Of a DNA stretch of 64,000 nt, positions 24,437-37,700 are shown piece after piece; within the stretch, counting starts at the first letter, position 1, and every line of letters starts with the position of its first letter. This DNA comes from Siniperca chuatsi (taxonomy: Eukaryota; Chordata; Actinopteri; Centrarchiformes; Sinipercidae): positions 12,894,929-12,958,928 of the forward strand of contig NC_058056.1 of the NCBI RefSeq assembly GCF_020085105.1. Direction: 5' to 3'. Both the position numbers and the translations under genes were made by a program. Below the pieces are notes generated by a model, which made no database searches, was not told the origin of the DNA, and saw only the letters and a list, made by a program, of their open reading frames with translations.

Positions 24437-25848
24437 TTTATTTTCACATACAGATGTTTTTTTTTAAATATATATCTTTTTGTTTGAGTAATTCCGTACA
24501 TTGCTGCCAATTACAACACTGCCCACTGAATGATTGCTAGCACATTGATTTCACATCACACTGACACAGATGTCATGGACATAGACATGGAATCATTAGA
24601 AATGCTACCAGGCCAAATATATGACTGTATCTATAGACAATGAAGCCACTTCCACACCAGCTGACGCACATAGAGTTTCTAGATGATTCCAACATTTAAA
24701 TTAGGATCTCTGTTTGACCACATGTACACTCAACCATTGAAGACCAACAAACAAACAGTGTACCAGATATGTATTCATCGTTTCTTTTTTATAACAAAAA
24801 AATAGTAAAATAAAACACCAACGACACTTTAAAAATAAATTCACCTTTTCTGGGCATCAACTTAAAAACAGATGTACAATTCATACTTCTAATCTCAACA
24901 TATAAATATACAGTATATACAAAATAATCTTATGAAACAGAGAAAGAGAAAGATCAGTGCTTCATATTCTTAAATTACTAATGAAATACTAATCTTACAA
25001 CATAACATTATTGGTTCAGTAATTTCCTTTGAAGGCTCCCTTGGTATGATAGTCACTTCATGTATTTCTTTGTCTTTATTCAAGGGTGATCTTGCATAAG
25101 GTAAAACAAGGCCTTATCATGAGTTTCCCTGCATGGAGCTACAGCATATTGCATCTTTTGATCTTTTTATGTTACCTCCATTTTGCTGTGCAAAGGAATC
25201 CAAGATAAGGCGGGGCACAATGTTTTTCTTAAACACATATATAAGGCTTTGTGATCTATGCAGTATACATTCTTTATTTTTAAAAAAGGATTTGATTTAC
25301 AAAACTGATAACCCTAAACATCCTTCAAAAATGAACCGTTTTTAGTAGTTTTTGTCCCTTTTTGATTTAGCACAATGCTGATTTTTGTTTGCATAGCACA
25401 TTACAGGCCACAAAAAATGGAAAAGGCTGGCTCCATCCAGTGGCTTGTTAGCAGTAAGTTGATTTGTTGATTGCTGATTACAGCAAGAAGGTGGGGAGGA
25501 GTACATCAAGGCAGTCCTCTTCTTCTAATCAACACGCAGGCATAAACATCTTGGCCTGAAGCCCTCGGATGAACTTGGACAGAGCAGACAAGGGCTTTGA
25601 GACGAAAATATCGAAGGCGCATCCACAAGTCAGATTTGCTCATTATTTCCCGCAGTCTTTTCAGTCTTTACATTCTTTACATTCTCACAAAGATTAGTAG
25701 CTTCAGTTCTAATGAATTCGAAGCACACCGGCTCCATCCAGTTATCAAGTTTTCAAGAGCAGCAACTTACATTTAAATAAATCCCAGTCTCTCCACACTT
25801 GTAAACAGTCCACAAGAAATGTTGACAGTGAATAATATCTTATATTTA
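24437..25848 (-). other. dll4: presumed dll4 3' UTR
   Basis: Sequence from the dll4 stop to the last plausible minus-strand AATAAA (24442-24437). Other AATAAA signals occur within it (about 25075 and 25276), so shorter forms are possible. The stretch is AT-rich and has no coding signal. An 8-mer miR-30 site lies close to the stop codon (listed separately). Confidence 0.5.
25800..25807 (-). promoter_or_regulatory. miR-30 8-mer target site in dll4 3' UTR
   Basis: On the transcript strand this reads TGTTTACA, the complete 8-mer complement of the miR-30 seed, about 42 bases after the stop codon. The miR-30 family is reported to repress DLL4 in endothelium, including in zebrafish. Position and match support a conserved site. 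Confidence 0.65.
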
Positions 25849-28800
25849 TTATACCTGAAAAAGAGAGATAAAAAAAGCTCAATGACTACTTCAGCAGTAA
25901 ATGTAACATCTGAAATAACAAAATAAAATGCTATTTCTGGTTAATAATAAAGGTTGTGCTCTAAAGAAACAAGAAAATAGGTTAATCATGAAAAATAGCT
26001 TACCTCAGTTGCAATGATGCATTCGTTTTTCTCCTCTGCTATTACAAAGACAGACTGGTACATTGAATCTCTGGAAGAACATATTGTTGATATTCTACAC
26101 TCTGGCCTTTCACTGTGGAGTGAAGATACGTCATGTCAGTTATTGAGCACAAGAAAAAATTGTCAATGACCTGATATTCCAATCAACATATTCAAATCTT
26201 TCTGGTAAAAAAATTATGACAAGTTATCCCTCCCATAATCGCTGCCCATGGACTTCATGCTACTTGTATTTTCAATGTATTTATTTTAATATCATTATTT
26301 TTATGTGTGTGTATATAAATATATATAGTTATTATAATTGTAATTTATTTTTATTTTTGTTTATTTTATTATTATCATTATTATTTTTAATTGATTTTTA
26401 TTTTATTTTTTTAGTTATATATTACTATGTACTGTCACACAAGGAAGGGTGGGATGGGGATCGTAAAGGGCACAGCTGATTGTAATGCTCCTGACATTCT
26501 CATCCTGATTATTTAAAAAAAAAAAAAAAATGACGACAACACCTGCAATGCTACACAGTGACAAAAACATAACCATAACACAGCATCTCTTTCAACCCTT
26601 TCATGCACTTACCTGTACATTCTACTCAAATGCTTTTTGTCTTTTATTGTCTTTTCACAGTTTTCATCTTTGTCCAAAAGGGACAGTTCATCTTTGTACC
26701 CCATGGAGGATTTATAGTCCAGGTGGTAGTGGTTGATGTGTTTGTGATTAGACTTTTCCCTGGGACAGTCCACCTCCAAATCGATCTTTTTATTGTTGTT
26801 CTTGAGCTCTAGAGTAGAGATGAGGTTCTCTTTCTGAAAGTCAGCCTTGGAGAGGTTGTTCATGGTCTCTGAGTCCTGCTCCTTGTTTCTCTGCTTCTTG
26901 ACGTGACGTACTACCACCACTACCATGCAGAAAAGCACCAGAACAGCCACCAGGCCTACTCCCAAGCTGATGGCTGCCAAGCTCAACTTGTCATTGGACT
27001 CCCAGCCTATTTTGGAGCTGGGGGTGTCGGGTGAAGGCACATCGTTGGACTGGCACTGGGGGCCGCTGTGATGGGCAGGGCAGACGCAGGTAGGCTGGCC
27101 TTTTTCTCCAGTGGTGCAGGTGCCACCGTTCAGGCAGGGCTGAGAGGCGCAGCGGTCTGTTGGCTTGTCACAGTGGCGGCCTGTGTACCCTGGGGGGCAG
27201 GTGCAGGTGTAGTCATTGATGCGGTCTATGCAGGTGGAGCCGTTTGTGCAGGGGTTGTTGGCACACTCGTTGATGTTGACCTCACAGCGCAGACCTGTGA
27301 AGCCTGAGCGACAGCTGCACAGTCGGAGGTTACCGTGGCTCACACAATGTCCACCTATGCAAAACAAAACAGCATTATAGATCCTCGTGTTTCAGATTAT
27401 TTCTAACACGGATATACAGAAAGGAAAGAATTATTTTTGATGTAGAGAGAATAACATATTACCATTGGCACATTGCAGTGAGGTACATTTATCCACTTTC
27501 CTCTCACAGTTAAGCCCAGTGTAGCCTGCTGGACACTCGCATATGTAACTGTGCCCATTGTCCCTCTCTCTGCACTTGCCACCATGAAAGCAGGGCGTAT
27601 CCACGCAGGTCAGCATCCTGTGTTCACAGTGTGTCCCTTCAAACCCCTGTGGGCACACACACTTATAGCCATTTTCAGAGTCCTGCAGGGAAAAAAAGAT
27701 ATGAATTTTATCAAAAAGCTCCCTGTCAGATGTTTTTTTTTTTATCATATCCTGTTCACGACTGCCCCAACGAACCCCATTATACTTAGTTTGAATTCTA
27801 TTTACAGTCCACACTCTGTGAACTGGGTCATCTACTGACTGGACAATCGATAGCATCCTCCTGGACTAGCAGATAGACTGAGGCAAAAACAAAAACAGGA
27901 AAGCCTGTGTTGTGGGAAAGGAGAGAGAGAGGCTTCCGGACTCACCAGGCAGTGGCCTCCGTTGCGACAGGGCTGGCTGTCACACTCCCTGACCTCCAAG
28001 TCACAGTTAACCCCGGTGAAGCCCGGCAGGCAGGTGCAGGTGTAGCTGCCCTGGCCTGTGTTCATACATGTGGCCCCGTTTCTGCAGGGTTTGTGGTGGG
28101 TGCAGTAGTTCAGATCTGTAAACAAATGGGTGGAAACATTCTTTTATCTACAGTACTAACATTTCATTCAATTTCCATATTTTGCTTTTCTCCTTGAAGT
28201 TTAGAAAAAGCAGTAGTTATGCACCTTGGTCACAATAGATGCCTCCCCAGCCTTCCTTGCAGATGCAGTCCCACCGCTCTTTGCAGGTACCATGTTTACA
28301 GGATGGATGGAGTTTACACACATCACAGAAGAGTCCCTGCCAGCCCTCTCTGCATCTGTTCACACATAAAATTGTTTCACTCACACACAAATTAACACTC
28401 ATGTTCTGCTCTCTGACATTGCCTCTTTAGCACACTCATGACAAAGAGAAAACCTAATGAAAAAAATACATTATTCACACACTGTATCCTTTTTTATCCA
28501 CTATGTCATAGCTTAAATTCTCCTAGAGATGATTTAAAACAGAAAGACAAAGAAATACACCCTGAAATCAAATTCAGTGTTGTTACCTTTTTGATATATA
28601 ATTAGATACTAATAGATTATTTAATGGGTTATCTGCTCTTAATGAAGGTGTTGTTTTTGTGTTCATTGTAAATGTTTATCATTGTATTTCAGCAGTTTGT
28701 GGATCCCCTGATGCCAATGAAAAAAATTTACATTTAATTAGATAATTATGAACAGACAATAAACGTAAAGTGAGTGAACACTCACTTGCACTCTCCAGGT

Positions 28801-31362
28801 AATGTGCAGTTTCCATTCCTTTCACTGCACCCTTCAAGACAGATTGCTGTAAAAAAAAACACAAAACAGGGAAATTTAAAACTCAAGGTTTTTAATTGTG
28901 CATTTATAACAAGCTGTTAATAAGGGTTCTTTAATCACTTTTAAATGTTTTCATCGCACAATAAACGCAATACCTGATCATTTCAATGGAAAACATAATT
29001 TTCGCCTGCTCTGTGCTGCATGTGGCATTGATTTCGCATGGTTTTATAGTGTTAAACGGCTGGTTAGAGCGAAGCAGATGCTTGTTCTCAAAAAAGCAGG
29101 ACAGCTGCCCCATTGTTATCGGTGGGCAGTTCTAGCCCCGTTTGCAGCTGCTGCCCTACACCGCTTCAACAATAGAGCCCGCAATTTAGTGGCGCGTGGC
29201 GGGCGATAATGCCGCGATTAACCCCGGCGCGCGCTGCTCGGCGACCACCGCCCTGGATTACAACCGCACGCGCCCAGAGAGAAAGTGCACCAAGTGGGCT
29301 CTCTGTCTTCATATTTCACCTTAACAACTCCTCTCTCCCACTGTGTTTGGCTGCCGCACATCCGAAAACACACATGTGACTGGTGATTTAGACATTAAAG
29401 CTCTAAACAAAACTCATTATTTATTCTGAAATGTACATTATGTCACTTTGCAGTGTATTTAGCTCAACATTTAAGAACATTGCTTCGCGGAAGAATAAAA
29501 AGGTACCCAAAAAAGTGTTTTGTTCCTTTATACAAGTGGCTTTAAGCAACACAATGTCTAACTTCATTTTATGTTCTGTAGACTTTTAGGCCAACTCCCT
29601 TTGGAGCAATGTGTAGGTTATCCTCGCCTAAAATCTACCTTGTGACCTTTTATCACAAACAAAGGAAAGTGTCCATATGGTGTCTTTACTCTTGCTTACG
29701 TTCTTGGCAGTATTCTCCCTTCCATCCCGGTAGACAGGCTATTTGCCCGTCAGGCTTGCAGGTGTAGTGGCCAAAATGGTCGTCTCTCGGAGTGCATATT
29801 TTGGAACAAGTGTCCCCGTAGTAATTTTCATTGCAGATGAACCGGTATGAGTACCTTAGCTCCGTCTGCGTCCCGTTCTGCACATCATGGGACCACTCAT
29901 GCCCTATTCCCAACTGTCTTTGGATGGCAAAATAACTAATCAGGAATTCAGGGTTGGTGGTGTCTGTGAAGAACAAAACATATAAAGATGAATTAAAAGC
30001 AGAAACATTTAGTAAGTATCAGTTCATAAATCTAACAAGTATTCCTTTAGTGATTTGCGTGACAATACACAATCTGTATACTGAAATGTCCCCTTCCTTT
30101 CACATGTGGCTATTATTCCCCTGTTATGAAGGACCTTACAAAAAAGGTGTAAAATCCAGGAAAAGGCTGTCATGGGATTTTTGGCAAGGCTTCGTGTTCT
30201 CACTTAAGCCTGCACACTTTCCCATGCATGCCAAAAATAAAACAAGGGAAGTGCAATTGTGTTGGAGAGATTTGATTGGAAAGAATTGTCCTGTGACTCA
30301 TAAGGCATCCTAACAAACACGGATCCTTGACGCTGAAAATGCCAGATGCATTTGCTAGCACGTTGAGTGAGGGTTATTGATGAAATGTGTGACAGGTAAT
30401 AAGTCATCTGGGCTACACATGGCATGTCTCCCTCTAGTGGTGGACAGGCAGTGTACGTCTCCTCACCTCCAGGTAGGTCCGCTGCAGGAGAATGCCAGGC
30501 TTCAATAACTAACGAGAAAGCACCCTGTGGAGACAAATTAGAAAATAAATGTCATCAAAAACCTGAAAATATATAAAAAGCATATTTACTTTGCTACTGT
30601 ATTTAAATTTGTTTCACTGAAATGCTGATGTAGTGGTCCTGAAAAAGGTTCCAACATTATCAACTAGTTACATTTCACTTTAATTCACTAGAAATGATCC
30701 CAAGATGAAAATATATGAGAATGAATGCTTTCATACGTTACGCACAGTGTGGACAACACAGGTTGACATTAAAAAAACACATTTCCATGGCATTTAAAAA
30801 TTCACTGCCGGGAGGAAATGTGATTTTTTTTTTATCTCTTCAATTTATTACTAAATCACGCGAAAATCATATTGCATTTGGTGTGTACATATTTGGTTGG
30901 TTTCAGCATAAACGTGTCTGAAGCCATTAGTCCGCACGGCAGGACAGGTGTTCTTACCGGCCAGGTGCAGTTGAGCGGCAGACGCAGCCTGGCGTCCTGC
31001 TGGATGCTGAAGGAGTCAGTGCCCAGAACAGGTGTGGTGACTTTGCCAAATATACAGTCTCCAGGAGACACCACCTTCTGGAAGTTCTTCAAACAAACCC
31101 TGAAATAAGTCCTGCAGCCAGTCATGCTGCAACCAAGTCCATTTGCCAGCAAACCTTTAGTATTCTGAAAGTAATGGAGATCTATCTCGAATACACCTGA
31201 TCCCAGAACCTAAAAGGATACAAAAAGTGAGCACAACAAAATAATGCAACATTTCTTTCTAAAAATAATTATTTCCCAATTTGCAAATATTAAAAAAAAA
31301 CACGCTACCTGAGTAAATAATGGTATAACTATTGCGAGGATAGAGGTGAACCAAACGGCCAT
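25849..31362 (-). CDS. dll4: dll4, delta-like protein 4 (Notch ligand)
   Basis: DLL4 is the transmembrane Notch ligand controlling arterial identity and angiogenic sprouting. Coding exons: 31362-31309, 31209-30958, 30524-30467, 29963-29700, 28846-28786, 28355-28225, 28115-27946, 27682-27463, 27354-26613, 26112-26004 and 25854-25849. All phases agree and total 688 aa. Order: signal peptide (about 1-18), MNNL domain (about 20-95, with [14 protein letters not shown]), DSL domain (about 165-209, [15 protein letters not shown]), eight EGF-like repeats, transmembrane helix (about 528-553), then a cytoplasmic tail with [22 protein letters not shown] and the PDZ ligand ATEV at the C-terminus. [13 protein letters not shown] and the tail separate it from DLL1 and DeltaC/D. 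The last exon codes only Val and stop. The donor after exon 6 is GTGCAT, weaker than the others. Confidence 0.97.
29150..29280. promoter_or_regulatory. CpG-dense patch in dll4 intron 4
   Basis: About 18 CpG dinucleotides in roughly 115 bases (29160-29274), in an intron otherwise CpG-poor. It holds several GCGCG runs. It may be an unmethylated regulatory island, alternative promoter or enhancer; no coding exon fits it. Confidence 0.45.
29964..30466 (-). promoter_or_regulatory. dll4 intron 3, candidate arterial enhancer
   Basis: The intron between coding exons 3 and 4. Mouse and zebrafish Dll4 carry a known arterial enhancer in intron 3 driven by ETS, RBPJ/Notch and SOX/FOX factors. Here I see an RBPJ-type CATGGGAA (minus, 30219-30226), ETS-type GGAA cores near 30095-30105, 30160 and 30246, a FOX-like AACAAACA near 30315, and several ATTGT SOX-like words. 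No coding exon fits inside. Confidence 0.5.
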
Positions 31363-31776
31363 TCTTTAGAGTTTGATGTGCGTATCCTTAAAAAATCAGT
31401 TTGTCCTCCAACAAAACGCTCCTATTCCAAGTGGTGATGGCGAAAACGGAATGATGACAAATAAGGTAATCAGAATAAATATAATCCTTCTTCCAAAGCC
31501 CGTAGGACAAGATCCAGCTCCACAACCCGTATCCAGAAGAAGAAGTTGGAAAAGACCGACTTATCCAATGCTAGAGGTTAGACAAATATCAGTAACGTCA
31601 ATATCCACAAGTGAGTCTGCCTGCGGTCTTTATGTTGCCCATCCATCGTGCCGGTCAGATGTTGTTTGAGTTTGCTGTGCTGATGCGAGGCTTGTGTTGC
31701 CAACAGTGATGCGAGCATGTGGCGGAGCATCAGCGCATAGTGAGTCCCAGTGAAGGATGTTTGACGTCCCTCCCAG

Positions 31777-31784
31777 TTTATATA
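31777..31784 (-). promoter_or_regulatory. dll4 TATA box
   Basis: Minus-strand TATATAAA, about 415 bases upstream of the dll4 ATG. Transcription would start near 31750, giving a 5' UTR of about 390 bases in the first exon. No other TATA-like word lies between it and the ATG. Confidence 0.6.
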
Positions 31785-34700
31785 CCGCAGTGTATTATTC
31801 ATTACAGACACTGCCAGTCACTAAACACCGCCCACTCTCCTCTCCACCTTCTTTTTGCATGGGACATCATCATCATTTATAATTTTGGAGGAGATTGTTT
31901 TTGCCTCTACTGATCCAGAAAAAAATGCACTTTTCTGCGCTTTGTATGCAGATTTTTCATCCCTTAAACCTAAATACAGTATATTGCAAAAACCAAATTA
32001 AGGTATAATAATATATTGTAAAACCAGTAGGTCGACAAGGTCAGTAATGTTACTGTGGGCTACCAGAGACTCAGTAACAACAACAAGTAATAAGAAAACC
32101 AGTCATTTTTCTTCGGGGATCACTGATTATTTGTGCGTCTTTATGCGCCTGGACGCCCCGGGCGCCTTTTACGCTTGTGACCTCGCAGCCTTCTCTCTTG
32201 TTTCTTGTGTTTATTTGAGATAGAGAGGAGGGAGCGGGAGATAACTCCACAGCTGTATGATAATGGATTCTTATTGCAAACACATTGTCTCACTCATAAA
32301 TCAGTCGCGTTTTACAAAAATCTGACGCCCACGACTTACTGTACAGGTTTGAAATGAATATTAATGTAATTGTGTGTATTGGGAAATATTTACATATCGG
32401 TTCCACATGCCCTAAACAGACTTTATTGTTTTGTTTTTTTAATTGGATAGGTATCATTTGGAAAGCTTATTTGACGATAGAGAGACAGACACATATTGCA
32501 TATAGAAGGAAAGGAAGAGAGACCATACATATTACTTAAGTTTTTGTTTATTATGTTTAATAAAAAAGACCATAACAAGTGCAAAGACCATAACAAGTGC
32601 AAAGCACCCAGCTGCTCAGGCACTTTATTTAACATCATAACTCATAATGCCCTCAATTGAAAGCAAATTTGTATAAATGAAAGTCGAGATTGTATCCTGC
32701 ATGTAGCATAACAATGTTTGTTGAACTAACATCCACTAGAGCCAGATGAAAAAACTTTCTGCTGCTTTCAAGTGTTTGTATGATTGTTCCAAGACGGAAA
32801 AGAAAAATGAACTCAAAACAGTATATAAAGGTTGCTAAACAAATAAATTCAAATGCCATATGCATTTTTATCTCGTGTAAACTCATGCTGGGCACAGGCA
32901 TTGTTACCTTTATCACCCCTGCAGCAGTTCAACGTGTCTGGGAGGATTTACAGTGAGGGAACAGGATTTAGGAACTGTTCCCTGGCCATGAAGGTGTCTG
33001 ACAGAACAGCGCTCCTACCGAGATGACTTCATCTCTAAGCCCCCACCTTTGACTTATAGGTTTGAGGTTCCACTTTAGGGCAGAGACAATGGACTATTGA
33101 GTCTGGAGCAGTGTGACTAAGAGGCCCGGACATCTCACAGCTCTGCTGTATTGAAGCATTTGGCGTTCCCACCATTGACTGAATCACACAGATCCTGTGG
33201 AGGATCAATGCAGTCCTGTACAGTGCTTTAATCCTGTCGTCCTGTTCTGTTTTGTGTAGAAAAAATGACTTTAATTCACTTATCTATGAGGCATCTCACT
33301 AGTTTATATGGCTGCCATGGACTCTAGAGCCCAATCAATCACTTTTGTAGAGAGAAGTATACAGTGTAATGGTGTTCCTGCCCTCCCTTCATACATGTCA
33401 AAACATCCATTCACTTTAATATTTGATGGACCATGGTTAAGGTTTCCCAACTGTAGCTCAGGTTACAATTCTGTGTAAAGCTTTGGACTGTGCTAAACAA
33501 GCAGTGATGCTTGGATTGGACCTTCTTGGTGCACCATGAAGGAAAACATGGGCTTGGATCAGATATGGAGAAGTGCCTTTCTGGTGATGCACCCACCAGG
33601 CTTTCTTAATATTTATCTATTAATCTTCTGATTTTATCTTTTTATTTTATTTTCATGTATATAAATAGATAGAAAGCCTGGCCTGGAATAATAGGACATT
33701 TTAGCTGTATGGGATATTTATTCTTGGCCAATGCAAACTACAATCTAGCAGGCACTTTTCTGCTGTGTTGCTCTAGAATAAACAAAGTCTTGGAAACAGA
33801 CATCGGCCCACCACAGTTCCATCTCAGCCTTGTCTAGGACATCATTTTTCTTTGTGACAGTGTTTTGTAAAGCTGACTTCTGATTGTTCTACGGCTTTTC
33901 AGCTGCCATCCAAACCCTAAAAATAACATTTTGATCAAGAAGAGGTATGAAAGTAGCTCTGGACTCGGACTTATTAGGCAAGTTGCTCTTTATGAGAAAC
34001 TGACTGATGTAATTGTTTGGTTCTTTGGCAGACTAATGTTTGTTCTGAGGGAAGTTCGCCTTCTCAACATTGTTCATAAGTTATAGATTTGAACAAGATG
34101 TTTGAAATGTCATTACTTGAAATACTAATAATTTAATCTAATCAGAGATGTACTATTTCAGCTCTTTTCAATCCCTGACTTTGGGCTTTTTCAAATGTAA
34201 GCGATTGACTCAAAACACATTAACTCAACAAAGTGGCTAACAGTCACACCAACATACTGTTGATACTTTACTTTTATACTATTTATTTCCAAAACATATG
34301 AAGATTATTGTGTCCCTCATCAATATGGCAGGGATCAAAGACCTTCTTAAATTACATTGTACTCGTGGCATTTGCACTGGACAGTGATTAAAACAGTGAA
34401 CCTGATGACATGAGTGAAAAGTCACCTGACAGAGACATACAGTCCTATGTATGAAAACATTGTGCTGTGTGATTATGAGTTAGCATTTTTTTTATATATA
34501 TAGTGCGTCTCCTTAGATGCACTCAGACTGAGAAGACCACTTTCTCCTCTTTATCTGCTCCCTAGCTTCACTGGGCTGCATGGACCTGCTCTGGCCACAG
34601 TTCCAATGGCACCAACAATCTGGGCAAGTGCAATAGGAAATTAGCTACAGTGCTAACAGATGGCTCATTTTAGTCCAGAAATCCACCCTGTTTAATGCAC

Positions 34701-37700
34701 AGCACTTTAACACTTCTTTACAGCACATTTGATCTCTATGCCCCAATCTGTCCAGCCAATCAATGGGGCTTTTGCTGCCAATGGATCTGAGGCATCTAAG
34801 CATGTCGCCCTCGAGAAGAAATCACCTGCTGCTGCAATTAGAAAGGCAAAGGGTGGTTTCCTTCTCTCACAGAAGCATGCTATTAACACTTCAGATACAC
34901 ATATAGTGCTGTCTCTACATAGTTTTTTGGGGGGGATATTTGTTTCAGCAAATTCCCAAATTGTTGAAATATGTGTGTGGGTGTGGGGGTTCAGGGTGTA
35001 AAGAGAATTTCTAGAAAAACATTGATGTGCTTAAGCCAAGAATTAAGTGTTGAATTTCCTGCAGTTAAGTAGAAAACATGACTTTATGTCTGTTGTCAGC
35101 TTTGAAATAGCCCTCTGATTAGAATCACAAGGATTTCTGTGTTCTGAAATATAGGATATGAGGCATATAATAATATTAAATTAATATTATTAAATGTGTC
35201 ACTTTCGGACCTAAAAGTGATTTCTGATCGACGTCTGCGTTTGCAAGCTTTTAAACACATGTCATAAATTACCTAGTGTAAAAACTCTTATGGATGTCTG
35301 TTTCCACTCAGTTTAAACCATCAAACCTTCAGCTGACATTAGACTTGAATTTGGAGATCCTGACGTTAATGGTTGCCTGTCAAATAAGAGCCCTGCTCTG
35401 TTGTGGAACTTTCCAGCTGCCCTCTTGCTATGCTGTTGACAAAACACAGCCACGTCAGCACTCCTCTACCCTCACAATGCAACCAGCAACACACTTTGGT
35501 CACTGACACCATGTTGTGATGCAAATAGGTGTCAATAGATCTGAGTAAAGCTTTTGAAAAGACGTCTGTAGGATGGTAGCGTCATGACATCATTCACTCT
35601 AACCGAATGATGTCACATCCTGCTACATTTTAGCAGAAGCATTTCAGTTTTATAGTGTCTTTCTGTCATTGTCCCCCTCTTGTTGCTGTTTGTGCTGCAC
35701 TTGAACAGAAAGTAAATATGTGAAGGACACTCCCAGGCGCATAGCACATGAAAGCCAAACATGTTTTTGTGTCCAAGCAGTTCTTGAGTGATTACCAGTG
35801 CAAAGCTAATTGTGTGTGTGAGTGGAAGAAGCTACTGTAGCCTTGAGGAAATCCTCCCTCGCCAGAGTCAAAGCATCACTGCTTTACGCAAGAAAAAACC
35901 TCACAGCAGGAAAAGGAAAGAGATAAATGGAGGAGAGGGAAGAGCGTGCTGGTGTGAAGAGGGCTGTTAAAACCGCACCAGTTAGCCAATCAGGTCGACC
36001 AGCCAGAGACTATGAACCCTCAGGCCCTCGCTGCCCCGCAATTCACACACTAATCTACCTGTTAGTATGAGGTGTGAACAGGTGCATTCCCTTTATGTGC
36101 TGCACAGTGGGGTCTCTGTGTCCTCGAGTGGTTTTGGCATCACAGATGCGCCACAGGCAGACTTTTAAATAGCTCCTATTAATTGTCTTTTATTGAAGTT
36201 GCCTGGCTTTGTGAATTAGGGGAAATTTTCATCAAAGTAATAGCCAATATTAAGCTTCAAAGTTGCAAGGATTTTGGCCTCAATGTCACCATAGGGGAAA
36301 TTCAGCGTAATCACTGAACACCATCAGCATGATTAGCATCTAGTAATTTCACCTTGGCATGCCACGCTGTTAGATGCTATGATGTGGTGTGATAAGAGCC
36401 TGTGATTCTGGTTTAATTATCCAGAGACTTAATGATCTCTAATCTGCTTCTCTTCCTCCACTTCCTGACCAGGGGCCCATGACCTCTACAGTACACTGTA
36501 CTATATTATTGTTTATTTATATAGACGGATCTAGAAGTATTTTTGGTGGGTCCGATGTTTTTTCCTTTGACGATTTGAAATTCCTATTTTGTCCTTTTCC
36601 CATTTGGTCTATGCACGAGCAGTTTCCTACCTTTGCTTCCGATTTCACGAACAGAGAATCTTGGGAATTTGTTCTGCCGGTGTTGTTCGTGGGAGTGTTA
36701 TGTTTTAGGGTAATGAATGAGGATGTGTGTCTTTGAAGGTGAGAGGCTAAGAGAGTGCGCAGGCTCTCAAGAAACCCACTTGTGTCATTTTCTGTGCCCG
36801 TGTGAGGCCTTTTCTTTGTCCTTCCAAGAGTCATCAGGAGCTTTCTGCAGTCGTGAGAGTGAAATGTGACCTTTTGTTTGGATTCCATTTAGCTAGCTGA
36901 ACTGTAGTTGACCTCATAACTGCTAACTGTGTACATACACACAAACCCATCTCCACTCTGTAGGACAAACAGCAGATGCAAATCCTTTTGTGTAGAGTGA
37001 TTGTTGTCCAAGTCAACTTAAGGCCTGGCCGTGATATTAACAACGGTGTACCGCAGAGATGGAAGATGTATACTTTTCCACGGCCAGTTGGTGTTCCTGT
37101 GGCCAACTAGCGAGTGGGCTTCACGCCATGTTTGACATCATTAAGGCCTCTGTACCCAGCCTCGCACTGAGACAACAGGAGCTGACTGGATGTTGTTTGA
37201 TTAATTCTCTCAGTGGGAGCCTGTTGGTGAGGAGTCTGGGTGCAGCCTGTTTGTCTAGTAAAGGCCCATTGAGGTTGGATCTTCACTGATGAGATTGTGT
37301 AGAAGGGCTTCATGTTTACAGTGATGAATACAGCCTAATTTCTGAAGTCGGCCCTGTAGCCCAGGAGGAGCTCCCTCGCTGCCAGGCCTAATGGCCGTGG
37401 AGTGTTGTTCCAACTTGACCCTGTGAGTCCCAAGCTGCTCCAGTTCTTACCCCACTGACTTGGCTCTCATAGGCAATTTTCATTTCTCTGTCCAATATTT
37501 GACATCTCTCAAGAACTCTGTGCTCTCCAGACCATACTCATAGGATAGATGTCATACTTTTAATATCCCCTCATTTCAAAAATGCATACATTTTTAAACA
37601 GTCAATTTCTTCCTTATGAGGAAAAAACTGTGGAAAACGAATGTGTAACAGGAGTGATTCCTCATCGCCATCTAATGGCATACTGACATAGCGATGCCCT

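Noticed and set aside
27068-27307. 79-codon plus-strand ORF across dll4 EGF exons
   Set aside because: Shadow of the dll4 exon on the opposite strand; composition mirrors the EGF codons.
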